NCBI GenBank assembly: GCA_030526115.1
Contig: JAUNDK010000008.1
Span: forward strand, 1-58,548
Length of the DNA stretch: 58,548 bases
Origin: Clostridia bacterium
GTDB lineage: Bacteria; Bacillota; Clostridia; Oscillospirales; Acutalibacteraceae
Reading direction: 5' to 3'
Positions 50,851 through 58,548 of the stretch are shown here, piece by piece. The notes beneath the pieces are model-generated. The model ran no database searches. It saw only the letters and a list, made by a program, of their open reading frames with translations, and was not told where the DNA came from. A program made the position numbers and the translations under genes. How positions within the stretch are numbered: the stretch's first letter is position 1; every line of letters starts with the position of its first letter.

Positions 50851-52364
50851 TTGCCGTCACCTCCTGCAATGGTTGCCATAACCTTGGTCTGGGTCAGATC
50901 TTCTCCGCTAAGTTCGCCGACCACCTTGCGGTCACGCATTACTATAAGTCTTGAACATGTGCGGAGCATCTCATCAATCTCAGATGAAATGAATGTTACG
51001 CTCTTGCCTTCTTCGGCAAGTTTTAAAACGAGTTTCTGAATATCAATCTTTGTTCCGATATCAATGCCTCGTGTGGGTTCATCGAGGATTAAATATTTCG
51101 GATTTGTAAGCAGCCATCTTGCCAGAATAACCTTCTGCTGATTACCACCGGAGAGGGATTTTACCGGTGTATCTGCCGAGGCTGTTTTAATCTCAAGCAG
51201 TTTGATGTATTCATCCGCCATGGCCTCTGCCTGACTTCTGCTTATAGGTCTGAAAAAGCCCTTCATGACCTGAAGTGCAAGAATAATGTTATCTCTTACG
51301 GATAAATCACCGATAATTCCATCGCCCTTACGGTCCTCGGGAAGATAACCTATGCCGAGCTTCATGGCATCGAGAGGCTTTCTTATTCTGACAAACTTTC
51401 CGTTCATCTTCAGTTTGCCTGCCGTTACCCTGTCAGCACCGAATATGGCTCTTACACATTCACTTCTGCCTGAACCGAGAAGTCCTGTGAAGCCGTTTAC
51501 TTCGCCCTTGTGAATCTCGAAATCGAAAGGCCTGATGTCAGCAGAACTGCAAAGTCCTTCTGCCTCGAAAACAGGAGTTCCCTTATCGATAGCTTCTTCC
51601 GCATCGTTTTCATTTTTGATTGAAGCCATATCGTCAAGCTCTTTGCCGAGCATCTTTGAAACAAGCTGAACACGGGGAAGATTCTCTATGGCATATTCGC
51701 CCACAAGCTGACCGTCACGAAGAACTGTTATTCTGTCACATACCTCATAAACCTGATCGAGGAAGTGGGTGACGAAAATTATACCGACGCCCTTGTTTTT
51801 AAGGTCACGCATTAAACCGAAAAGCTTTTCAACCTCCTGTTCATCAAGGGAAGATGTAGGTTCATCGAGTATGAGAATTTTACATTCCATGTCAACGGCT
51901 CTCGCAATGGCAACCATCTGCTGAATGGCAATGGAGCATGTACCAAGCTGCTGTTTCGGCTTTGCGGGAATGCCGAGGCTGTCGAGAATCTCACCTGCCT
52001 TTCGGTTCATCTCTTTCCAGTTGTTGAATATTCCCCTGCCACGGCTTATGAACAGATTTTCCGCTACCGTAAGGTTAGGGCACAGGGTAATCTCCTGATA
52101 AACCGTGCTTATGCCCATGCTCTGGGCCTGATGTGGGGAATGAATATGTACGGAACCGTTTATTCCGTCAACATAAACCTCGCCCTCGTCTTTTTCATAT
52201 ACTCCAGTTAATACTTTTATAAGCGTGGATTTTCCTGCGCCGTTTTCTCCCATGAGCGCATGAATCTCGCCTTTTCTCAGTGTAAAATCGACATTCTGTA
52301 AAGCTTTAACTCCCGGGAAGAATTTGCTAATGCCGCGCATTTCAAGAACTGCACCTTCACGCAT
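50847..52364 (-). CDS. Sugar ABC transporter ATP-binding protein (YtfR-like)
   Basis: A 505-residue protein with two ABC ATPase domains, as in all sugar importers of the RbsA/MglA type. The first has Walker A GENGAGKST, ILDEPTSSLDE and a variant signature region TCSIAIQQMVAIAR. The second has the degenerate P-loop GLLGSGRSE, LSGGNQQKVILARWL and LILDEPTRGIDIG. AAGGAGG precedes its start. It lies between the binding-protein gene, after a hairpin, and two permease genes. Confidence 0.95.
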   Translation of the reverse strand: MREGAVLEMRGISKFFPGVKALQNVDFTLRKGEIHALMGENGAGKSTLIKVLTGVYEKDEGEVYVDGINGSVHIHSPHQAQSMGISTVYQEITLCPNLTVAENLFISRGRGIFNNWKEMNRKAGEILDSLGIPAKPKQQLGTCSIAIQQMVAIARAVDMECKILILDEPTSSLDEQEVEKLFGLMRDLKNKGVGIIFVTHFLDQVYEVCDRITVLRDGQLVGEYAIENLPRVQLVSKMLGKELDDMASIKNENDAEEAIDKGTPVFEAEGLCSSADIRPFDFEIHKGEVNGFTGLLGSGRSECVRAIFGADRVTAGKLKMNGKFVRIRKPLDAMKLGIGYLPEDRKGDGIIGDLSVRDNIILALQVMKGFFRPISRSQAEAMADEYIKLLEIKTASADTPVKSLSGGNQQKVILARWLLTNPKYLILDEPTRGIDIGTKIDIQKLVLKLAEEGKSVTFISSEIDEMLRTCSRLIVMRDRKVVGELSGEDLTQTKVMATIAGGDGK

Positions 52365-52390
52365 AGTTTAATCCTCCTTATATGCAAAAT

Positions 52391-52417
52391 GCGGTGCGGT
52401 AACGAATACCGCACCGC
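52391..52417 (-). other. Strong hairpin between binding-protein and ATPase genes
   Basis: GCGGTGCGGT (52391-52400) pairs perfectly with ACCGCACCGC (52408-52417), loop of seven. On the minus strand only ATTTTG follows. It is placed where a partial terminator or 3' stabiliser lets the binding protein be made in excess. Confidence 0.7.
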
Positions 52418-52468
52418 AGGATTTAGTTTTCAGGTAATGATGATGAATGAATAGTGAGTGAGGGTTTA

Positions 52469-53515
52469 TCAGATACCGAAGTTCTCAACATCCTCTGCTG
52501 TGATTGTTGCTGCATCGAAGCCCTGCTCAGGGTTGTAGATAACCTTCTCTGCAGGTGCCTTGCCGTTTTCGAGATCCTTGATTATCTCGTCAACTACTGC
52601 TGCCTGGAATGGGTTGCACTGTCCGTCGTAGTTCCAGTTACCTGCTACGAGCTCTTCGAGTGCCCACTTGTTGCAGTCAAAGCCCATTACGATAACGTCG
52701 CCGTCTTTACCGTGTGTGATTCCGTTTGCATCGAGAGCTGCAACCGCGCCACGAGCCATACCGTCGTTTTCTGCGTAGATAACATTGAACTTCTCACCGC
52801 TGTTGATAACGGACTCAACGATAGTCTTTGCTGTTGCTTCGTCCCAGTCAGCTGTCTGCTGAGAAACATATGTCCACTTGTCTTCTGCTTCTACCTTTGC
52901 ATCGAGAGCGCCTGTACGACCGATCTGAGCATCGGAACCCATGTGACCCTGAATGTGGATGATGTTGTACTCTTCGAGACCCTGGTTTGCGAGCCACTCA
53001 ACTGCTGTTTCGCCTTCTTTTGCCATGTCGGATACAACAGCTGCTACATACATGCTTTCATCAGCTTCGAGCATACGGTCGAAAAGAATAACCTGTGTGC
53101 CTGCTGCCTGTGCATCTTCGAGAACTGTGTCCCAGCCTGTTGTTGATGCAGGAGAGAGAAGGAGATAATCAACTTCGTCCTGAATCATCTGCTGAGCTGT
53201 TGCAATCTGCTGAGCTGCATCGTTGTTGTTGAAGAATGTTGTTTCGTAACCGTTCTCTGCTGTGAATGTCTCACGCATTGCACGGTCGTTTGCTGTACGG
53301 TAACCGGACTCATTAGGATCGTTGTTGATAACGCCAACCTTGATTACCTTAGCTGTTTCTGTTGCTTCTTCTTTTTCCTCTTCTTTAGATTCTTCCTTGG
53401 ACTCTTCTACTGCTGCAGGAGCCTCGGATTCTTTCTTCTCGTCTGTCTTGGCACTGCATGCGCAAAGTGCGAATACCATGCAAAGTGTGAGTACCAATGC
53501 TAAAGCTTTTTTCAT
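52469..53515 (-). CDS. Sugar ABC transporter substrate-binding lipoprotein (YtfQ-like)
   Basis: 348 residues from the ATG at 53515 (GAGG 9-10 bases before it); an in-frame ATG at 53530 has no good site. A lipoprotein signal ends at ALCAC with Cys20, followed by a long Glu/Lys/Ser-rich linker (KKESEAPAAVEESKEESKEE and on) and the type I periplasmic-binding fold: VIKVGVINNDPNESGYRTAN, LLLSPASTTGWDTVLEDAQA, VILFDRML, HIQGHMGSDAQIGRT, VIYAENDGMARGAVAALDAN. This is close to the YtfQ/galactofuranose type. It is the first gene of the importer operon. Confidence 0.93.
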   Translation of the reverse strand: MKKALALVLTLCMVFALCACSAKTDEKKESEAPAAVEESKEESKEEEKEEATETAKVIKVGVINNDPNESGYRTANDRAMRETFTAENGYETTFFNNNDAAQQIATAQQMIQDEVDYLLLSPASTTGWDTVLEDAQAAGTQVILFDRMLEADESMYVAAVVSDMAKEGETAVEWLANQGLEEYNIIHIQGHMGSDAQIGRTGALDAKVEAEDKWTYVSQQTADWDEATAKTIVESVINSGEKFNVIYAENDGMARGAVAALDANGITHGKDGDVIVMGFDCNKWALEELVAGNWNYDGQCNPFQAAVVDEIIKDLENGKAPAEKVIYNPEQGFDAATITAEDVENFGI

Positions 53516-53915
53516 TTTCCACTGCCTCATTTCTTTAGTGAATTTTCAGCACATGTCTGTGCTTTTGTTTGATATTATCTAACCACTTTGTTCTGTAATA
53601 TTCAACAAACCTGCATATCAATCATCTCAAATGAGGATAGTATATAAATACAGCTTTTGAAAAAACACAGCAATTCAATACAGGCTTGAATTATAAGTGA
53701 AACAGGTATATTATTATTTCAATTTCTTAACATTGAATGTTAGATTTCTTACTTTGCGTTTATCCTTAATGAGAATTGCGAATAATAAAAAGCACAATGT
53801 TGGCTGAAAAAACAGACACAGAAAATTCCATGCGAAAAAATACATATTAATTCAAATAATAATTGCAGAGAAAAATTTCAACTGCCCGAATTTTTCTCAC
53901 AAAACGGAGAAAATC
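53516..53915. other. 400-base regulatory gap between importer operon and AraR-like gene
   Basis: This divergent, AT-rich gap contains a small hairpin AGCACA/TGTGCT (53548-53563) in the importer leader, and the perfect palindrome TAACATT-G-AATGTTA (53728-53742), a candidate operator. Promoters for both directions must lie here, but no clear -35/-10 pair was found; TATACT (minus strand, near 53643) is a possible -10 for the importer. Confidence 0.5.
53728..53742. promoter_or_regulatory. 15-base palindromic operator candidate
   Basis: TAACATT and AATGTTA are perfect inverted repeats around G53735, midway between the divergent importer operon and its likely regulator gene. A GntR- or LacI-type dimer is a reasonable binder. 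Confidence 0.5.
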
Positions 53916-54977
53916 ATGAAAGCCAGATATCATGAAATCGCAGATTTACTCGAAAAAGAAATACCCAAAATGTTAAGCAGAGGAGAGACGAAACTGCCCA
54001 GCGAGCCCGATCTGTGCGAGATTTACGCTTGCAGTCGCCAGACTGTGCGCTCTGCCCTTGCTGTGTTATTCGATAAAGGTCATATTGTAAAACACAAGGG
54101 AAGCGGAACTTACATAAATGTGAATTCTTCCAAGGGGAAGATTCTGCTTGTTCTTCCACGAGGCAGTGAATATGTCTTTCATGGCATTAAGCAATATACG
54201 ACTAATTATTTTTCTTCAAAAGGTATTGAAGTGCTTTGTATAAGTACCGACAACCGTATATTAAAAGAAAGGAAAATTCTCACAGAGTCTCTTGAAAACC
54301 CACCTGCGGGAATAATCATTTACCAATCGGGAAATGCAAACTTAGGCATAAACAACAATCTGCTCGAAGCACTCGTAAATAAGAATGTGCCGATAGTATC
54401 TCTGTGCAAAGGGGATAATATGCCAAAAGGGATTGTCAGCATTTCCGCCGACATTATGACAGGGGCTTATGCTATGGCAGAAAAGCTGTGTTCAAACGGG
54501 GCAAAGAAAATAAAAGCCATTTTACCTATAAGCGCCACACAAAGCACAGAGCAAATGAAGGGCATATTCAAGGCAAGTCTCAAAAACCAAACAGAGTTCG
54601 AAGAAAATGATGTGGTATGGCTGTCCGACAATGAAATAGGCGATATACTCAATTCAGATTACAGAACACTTCAGGAAAAACTCCGTCCGTTACTCTCTCC
54701 GGGTACTGCGCTTTTCTGCGGTAATGATGAGATTGCATACCATGTCACTAAACTTCTTTCCCGTCACGGATTCAATATTCCCGATGACATTCAGGTAAGC
54801 GGATTTGACAACTCCTATTACTGCACAAATGTGTCACCGACAATCAGTTCTGTCGGGTGTGAGCCTGATGCACATATTTCCGCCGCATGTCGTACGCTGT
54901 TAAACATAATAACAGGCAGAGAAGCACAAAACCAAACTATTAATATGAATATGTTTGCCAGACGAAGCACTAAATAA
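53916..54977 (+). CDS. AraR-like transcriptional regulator (GntR HTH plus LacI-type sensor domain)
   Basis: A 353-residue regulator. Residues 1-70 are a GntR winged helix (YHEIADLLEKEIPK, LPSEPDLCEIYACSRQTVRS, GHIVKHKGSGTYI). From about residue 74 a periplasmic-binding-like effector domain follows (KILLVLPRGSEYVF, AGIIIYQSGNANLG, ALFCGNDEIAYHVTKLLSRHG, DIQVSGFDNS). This combination is that of B. subtilis AraR, the arabinose repressor. CGGAG precedes the ATG. Placed divergently from the importer operon, it most likely represses it until the sugar binds. Confidence 0.9.
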   Translation: MKARYHEIADLLEKEIPKMLSRGETKLPSEPDLCEIYACSRQTVRSALAVLFDKGHIVKHKGSGTYINVNSSKGKILLVLPRGSEYVFHGIKQYTTNYFSSKGIEVLCISTDNRILKERKILTESLENPPAGIIIYQSGNANLGINNNLLEALVNKNVPIVSLCKGDNMPKGIVSISADIMTGAYAMAEKLCSNGAKKIKAILPISATQSTEQMKGIFKASLKNQTEFEENDVVWLSDNEIGDILNSDYRTLQEKLRPLLSPGTALFCGNDEIAYHVTKLLSRHGFNIPDDIQVSGFDNSYYCTNVSPTISSVGCEPDAHISAACRTLLNIITGREAQNQTINMNMFARRSTK

Positions 54978-54980
54978 ATT

Positions 54981-55016
54981 AAGCTGAGCGAAAATAAAAA
55001 TCGCTCAGCTTTTTTG
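54981..55016 (+). terminator. Rho-independent terminator after AraR-like gene
   Basis: AAGCTGAGCGA (54981-54991) pairs perfectly with TCGCTCAGCTT (55001-55011), followed by TTTTG. Confidence 0.85.
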
Positions 55017-56006
55017 TTAATACTGTCTCTCTGATATTATTTCTTCGCTCAGGTTTTCGGGGGTAAAGAAACTCTCCTCCACATAGATTTTCTTATCTAT
55101 TTCTTCTCCGTCAAGGTAAGCTCTTATAAGTTCTTCCACCCTTGGGCCGTGCAGAGGACTGCACTCCACACATAGATTGATTTTTCCTTCCATACACATG
55201 CTTAGGGCTCTTTGCACCGCATCGAATGAAATTATTATTACATCTCCGCCTTCTCCGTAACTGATTCCCGCCTCGTCAAAGGCTTTCATGGCACCGAAGG
55301 TCATGTTGTCATTCTGAGAATACAGCACATCCATTTCTCCGCCGGAATTCAGAAAATCACGAACAATCTCATAGGCTTTTGCCTCGGTGAACTCTCCGAA
55401 ATATTCTGCGTTTATATTCCAGTTATTGTGTTCTGCCGCAGCTTTTTCAATGGCTTTTGTACGGCCTATTTCAGCTGTTGCACCTTTTGTACCCTTCAGA
55501 TTGAATATCCTTATTTCTTCTTTATCCCTGCCTGTTTTTACAAGCTCTTCTTCGAGCCAGTTCACAGCCGTTATTCCCTCGCTGAAAAAATCGGATCCTA
55601 TGGCACACAGATAGAGATTTTCATTCTCCACATCAACCTCACGGTCAACTATTATTACGGGAATACCAGCATTTCTCGCCTCGGCTAGAGCATTATCCCA
55701 TCCTGTTTCTGAAACAGGCGCAAGAATGATGATATCCACGTTCTGAAGCACAAAGTTTCTTATTGCGAGAAGCTGATTATCCTGCCTTTGCTTGGCATTC
55801 TCATATAAAAGCTCGTAGCCGTGCTCTTCACTTAATGCCTCGGTCATTGAGAGTGTGTTTGCCGCGCGCCAGTCCGATTCATATCCCAGCTGGGAAAATC
55901 CTACCTTTATTAGTTTTCCCTCGACGGATTCTTCAGCTTTGCCACAGGCAGAGAGCATAAACACACAGAGAATTATGATTAACACTTTTTTATATTTCGC
56001 GCTCAT
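55017..56006 (-). CDS. Sugar-binding lipoprotein in sensor operon (YtfQ-like)
   Basis: A 329-residue binding protein with a lipoprotein signal ending LSACG (Cys21). The fold is the same YtfQ-like type as the importer's binding protein: KVGFSQLGYESDWRAANT, IIILAPVSETGWDNALAEA, VIIVDREVD, GTKGATAEIGRTKAI, YSQNDNMTFGAMKAFDEAG. It overlaps the histidine kinase gene by 17 bases and has no ATPase or permease in its operon, so it probably presents sugar to the kinase rather than to a transporter. It is the last gene of a regulator-kinase-binding protein operon. Confidence 0.9.
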   Translation of the reverse strand: MSAKYKKVLIIILCVFMLSACGKAEESVEGKLIKVGFSQLGYESDWRAANTLSMTEALSEEHGYELLYENAKQRQDNQLLAIRNFVLQNVDIIILAPVSETGWDNALAEARNAGIPVIIVDREVDVENENLYLCAIGSDFFSEGITAVNWLEEELVKTGRDKEEIRIFNLKGTKGATAEIGRTKAIEKAAAEHNNWNINAEYFGEFTEAKAYEIVRDFLNSGGEMDVLYSQNDNMTFGAMKAFDEAGISYGEGGDVIIISFDAVQRALSMCMEGKINLCVECSPLHGPRVEELIRAYLDGEEIDKKIYVEESFFTPENLSEEIISERQY

Positions 56007-57420
56007 GGTTTTCCTCCGTTCTCTGTGGCACTGTTATTATAATTTCTGTGCCCACATCAGGTTTGCTCTCAATGTTCCACACAAAGCTTTCTCCATACAT
56101 GAGCTTCAGCCTTTTGTATGCGGAAAGCAGGCCGAACCCCCTTGTTTCGTCGTTTTCAAGTCTTGATTTGAGCTCTTTCAGTTCTTCCGCCGCCATGCCT
56201 ATGCCCGTATCTTTGACTCTGATGCACATGTTGCCGTTTTCCGCTGTGACATAAACTTCTATAACGCCCATGCCCCGCTTCGGCTTGATGCCGTGGTATA
56301 TGGCATTTTCCACTATGGGCTGAACAGTCATCTTGGGTACAAGACAGCCGGAAAGTGCAGGGGAATATTCTATTTTATATTCCATGCGGTCTTTATATCT
56401 GACCTGCTGAATTTCAAGATAAGACCTTACATGGGTCAGCTCTTCCTCAAGGGTGATTATATCCTTGCCGTTTGAAAGGAAAGACCTGAAATAGGTTGAA
56501 AGGCTTGTTACCATAGATTCCGCCTCTTCATCTTTGCCTGTTTCAATAAGCCATACTATTGTATCGAGGGTGTTATACAGGAAATGCGGGTTAATCTGTG
56601 CCTGAAGCAGAGAAAGTTCTATCTGACGCAGTTTCTCCTGTTCCTCTTTGTTGAGTTCTATCTGATTACGAAGCTTGTGAACCATTTCTTCCATACCTGT
56701 TCCCAACAGCTTCAGCCTTTCATCCTCGGCATAAACGGGAGTTTTCTCCGTGAGTTCTCCGTGACCTATCTCTTTGACTCTGTCGGAAAGTCTGTCTATG
56801 GGGTCGGTTACGCTCCTGCTTATGGAAAAAGATTTTCTGACAGCCATGGTTGCGGCTATAATCATAGCCACACCTGCAAAAGCCATCTGAACATAAAGCA
56901 GTATATTCAGCTTTTTCTGGAGTGTGGCGATTTCACCTGCCTCATAATAGAGGTAAGTATAAACATAATCCTCTATCAGCTGGGTTACAACATAGATATT
57001 ACTCTCAAGCTCTTCCATGCGTTTATCGTAGCTCTGCGCATTCAGTATTTTTCCTATGCTTGTGTATAAGCTGTGATAAAGGTCCGTAACATTTTCAATT
57101 GCGCGTTTGCTCTCTGTACCTTTTGTCGATTTAATCAGGTCTTCCGCAAGAGCCTGTGCCTCTTCTATTTCAGTGAACGGAATCTCATCACTGGCACCTG
57201 TGACAAAATAATACATCTTTAAGTCAACATTATCCTTGAAATCACGGCTGAAGGATGATGCCTTTATGATATTGCTGCTTATGGATGAATACATCACATT
57301 ATATATGACAAGCATGAGCAGAGCCGCCGCTGCAATAACAGCCATAGGCACAAACATGGTACCTATAAGCTGAAAGATTTTTCCTTCTATGGAGTTACTC
57401 TTTCTGCCATGGCTGTTCAT
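55990..57420 (-). CDS. YesM/LytS-type sensor histidine kinase
   Basis: A 476-residue membrane kinase. Two transmembrane helices (about residues 18-42 and 170-192) flank an extracytoplasmic helical domain of about 130 residues, followed by a HAMP region (RSVTDPIDRLSDRVKEIGHG). The His_kinase domain has the phosphoacceptor His279 in QINPHFLYNTLD, and the ATPase has VENAIYHGIKP, KDTGIGM and GFGLLSAYKRL. It overlaps the regulator gene by four bases and the binding-protein gene by 17. The extracytoplasmic domain is small and helical, as in kinases that receive a signal from a binding protein. Confidence 0.93.
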   Translation of the reverse strand: MNSHGRKSNSIEGKIFQLIGTMFVPMAVIAAAALLMLVIYNVMYSSISSNIIKASSFSRDFKDNVDLKMYYFVTGASDEIPFTEIEEAQALAEDLIKSTKGTESKRAIENVTDLYHSLYTSIGKILNAQSYDKRMEELESNIYVVTQLIEDYVYTYLYYEAGEIATLQKKLNILLYVQMAFAGVAMIIAATMAVRKSFSISRSVTDPIDRLSDRVKEIGHGELTEKTPVYAEDERLKLLGTGMEEMVHKLRNQIELNKEEQEKLRQIELSLLQAQINPHFLYNTLDTIVWLIETGKDEEAESMVTSLSTYFRSFLSNGKDIITLEEELTHVRSYLEIQQVRYKDRMEYKIEYSPALSGCLVPKMTVQPIVENAIYHGIKPKRGMGVIEVYVTAENGNMCIRVKDTGIGMAAEELKELKSRLENDETRGFGLLSAYKRLKLMYGESFVWNIESKPDVGTEIIITVPQRTEENHEREI

Positions 57421-58548
57421 TCCTCCACCTCATTGTTCCTGAAGGCGCTGGGGGTAACACCCTGGGTTTTTCTGAAAACAAAACTGAAATATCTTGGGTC
57501 ATGGTAACCGACTTCGTTTGCGATTTCGCCTGAACGCATATTGGTTCTGAGTAAAAGATGCTTTGCTTTTTCCATGCGCTTTTCTGTCAGATACTCAACA
57601 AAGGACATACCCATACGTGCGCTGAACAGGGCACTGAAATAGTTTGAACTGATATTCAGTTCTTTTGCAACACTGTTCAGAGAGATATTCTCATCACAGA
57701 AATTATCGCTGATATACGATATTGCCTGATTTATTATATCGTTATTTTTCTCCATGGAATTTCTGTTTCTGAGCTCAATTGCGGAGCGAAGAATATTGAC
57801 AAGTACCGGCTCTACATTTTCCGTAGACATGGTGAAATCAGGCTGGGGCAGAGTGCTGTCAATTTCATCTTTGTTTATTCCGAATCTGTTCAGAGCAAGT
57901 TCTGCGCTTACCCTTGCGCTCATTATCAGATAATTGCGGAACATAAGAGAGTTTTCCGCGCCTCCGAGATTGCTCATAAAACCTCTTACAAACGGTTCTG
58001 TTTCTTCCGCAAGTCCGTTTTCCGCAAAATTGCGTAATACCATAGGATCAATTTTATTAACATCGTAACCTGCCGACTTATCGAACAATCCATCTTTTTC
58101 GGCAGTAAGTATTTCCGATGTGAGTATATGCCTTTCGGGAAGCATATATCTGTATGCAAGAATATGATTTACATCTGAGTAACACTTTGAAAGACCGCTC
58201 AGTCTGTTTGTGGGTGTGCCAACCGCAATATGCCAGTCTATTTTTATCTCAGCACCTGTACAGTATTCACTTATTGTATTCACGCATTGCTCTGTGAGCT
58301 TTCCGATTTCATCGGCTCCGCCCTTTATCAGAACAGCATATGAACGAAGATTGCAGTGGAACAGGATAAATTCCGGAAAACGCAGAAAATATCCGAGAAT
58401 TTTTTCGAGTATCATCTCGGCAGGCTCGGAATAGGAACTTCCGTCACCTGCTTTTAAATTGAAAATTATAAAGTTATAGTTCTCAGCATAAAGATCAAGA
58501 CTGAGACTCTCTGCGCGGCTGTAAATTTCCTGAACGCTCAGCTTGCCC
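57417..58548 (-). CDS. AraC-type response regulator (YesN-like), 5'-truncated by window
   Basis: The frame is open to the window edge without a stop, giving at least 376 residues; the receiver domain expected at the N-terminus lies outside, so the call rests on context. The visible middle part (SLDLYAENYNFIIFNLKAGD and on) is a sensor-like linker seen in YesN-type regulators. The last 100 residues are an AraC double helix-turn-helix (ISLNSVAKELNISSNYFSAL, YLTEKRMEKAKHLLL, IANEVGYHDPRYFSFVFRK). It heads the regulator-kinase-binding protein operon and probably drives the neighbouring importer genes. Confidence 0.88.
   Translation of the reverse strand, partial: GKLSVQEIYSRAESLSLDLYAENYNFIIFNLKAGDGSSYSEPAEMILEKILGYFLRFPEFILFHCNLRSYAVLIKGGADEIGKLTEQCVNTISEYCTGAEIKIDWHIAVGTPTNRLSGLSKCYSDVNHILAYRYMLPERHILTSEILTAEKDGLFDKSAGYDVNKIDPMVLRNFAENGLAEETEPFVRGFMSNLGGAENSLMFRNYLIMSARVSAELALNRFGINKDEIDSTLPQPDFTMSTENVEPVLVNILRSAIELRNRNSMEKNNDIINQAISYISDNFCDENISLNSVAKELNISSNYFSALFSARMGMSFVEYLTEKRMEKAKHLLLRTNMRSGEIANEVGYHDPRYFSFVFRKTQGVTPSAFRNNEVEE

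Overview
The window reads as chromosomal DNA of an anaerobic, Gram-positive Firmicute, most likely a gut or rumen Lachnospiraceae-type Clostridium relative. The support is: two T-box leaders, AAGGAGG-type ribosome binding sites, near-consensus sigma-A promoters, lipoprotein rather than periplasmic binding proteins, a YesM/YesN-type two-component pair, a YolD plus Y-family polymerase pair, and cytoplasmic glycosidases. GC looks to be in the low-to-mid 40s by eye, except for one clearly AT-rich island. No rRNA, tRNA, CRISPR array or insertion sequence was recognised.

Layout. 1-6.9 kb: two tandem paralogous family 3 glycosidases (the first cut by the window edge), a DUF134 DNA-binding protein behind a palindromic operator, a VanZ-like membrane protein and a GPH-type sugar symporter. 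6.9-9.3 kb: a cysteine T-box controlling cysE-cysS. 9.36-11.5 kb: an AT-rich accessory operon of unrecognised membrane and coiled-coil proteins; its central gene is split by what looks like a -1 frameshift in an A6 run, and its promoter spacer holds a C7/G7 run. 11.6-16.8 kb: dusB, polA, rlmA-like and nitroreductase housekeeping operon. 16.8-21 kb: a SagB-type nitroreductase and an ECF vitamin-type transporter (S component, fused double ATPase, EcfT). 21-24.9 kb: SGNH hydrolase, pepF, GNAT, and a NifX-like protein with a His/Cys-rich tail. 24.9-28.8 kb: a secreted Ig-like-repeat/GDPD fusion and a family 29 fucosidase. 29-31.7 kb: a GntP permease and glycerate kinase, probably for glycerate uptake and phosphorylation. 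31.7-33.1 kb: SDR and metallophosphoesterase. 33.1-37.9 kb: a tryptophan T-box and trpDCFBA, without trpE or trpG. 37.9-39.9 kb: an SOS-type YolD/Y-family polymerase operon. 40-43.3 kb: Nudix, HAD, alkaline-phosphatase-like and GyrI-like small-molecule enzymes. 43.4-47 kb: a lipoprotein and several small regulatory or hypothetical genes.

47-58.5 kb is one sugar-use block. A furanose/pentose-type ABC importer (binding lipoprotein, double ATPase, two permeases) is in an operon with an FGGY kinase; an AraR-like GntR/LacI hybrid regulator is divergent. Next to it, a second binding lipoprotein, close in sequence type to the transporter's own, sits in an operon with a YesM-type histidine kinase and an AraC-type regulator. 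This looks like a sugar sensor made of binding protein, kinase and regulator beside the importer it probably controls. The exact sugar (L-arabinose, galactofuranose or similar) cannot be read from the sequence.

The best candidates for something undescribed are the AT-rich 9.36-11.5 kb operon with its split gene, the Ig-like/GDPD fusion under a long palindrome, and the lipoprotein carrying an IGGADGPT string. All coordinates of promoters, terminators and T-box elements were read by eye; no folding or database search was done.
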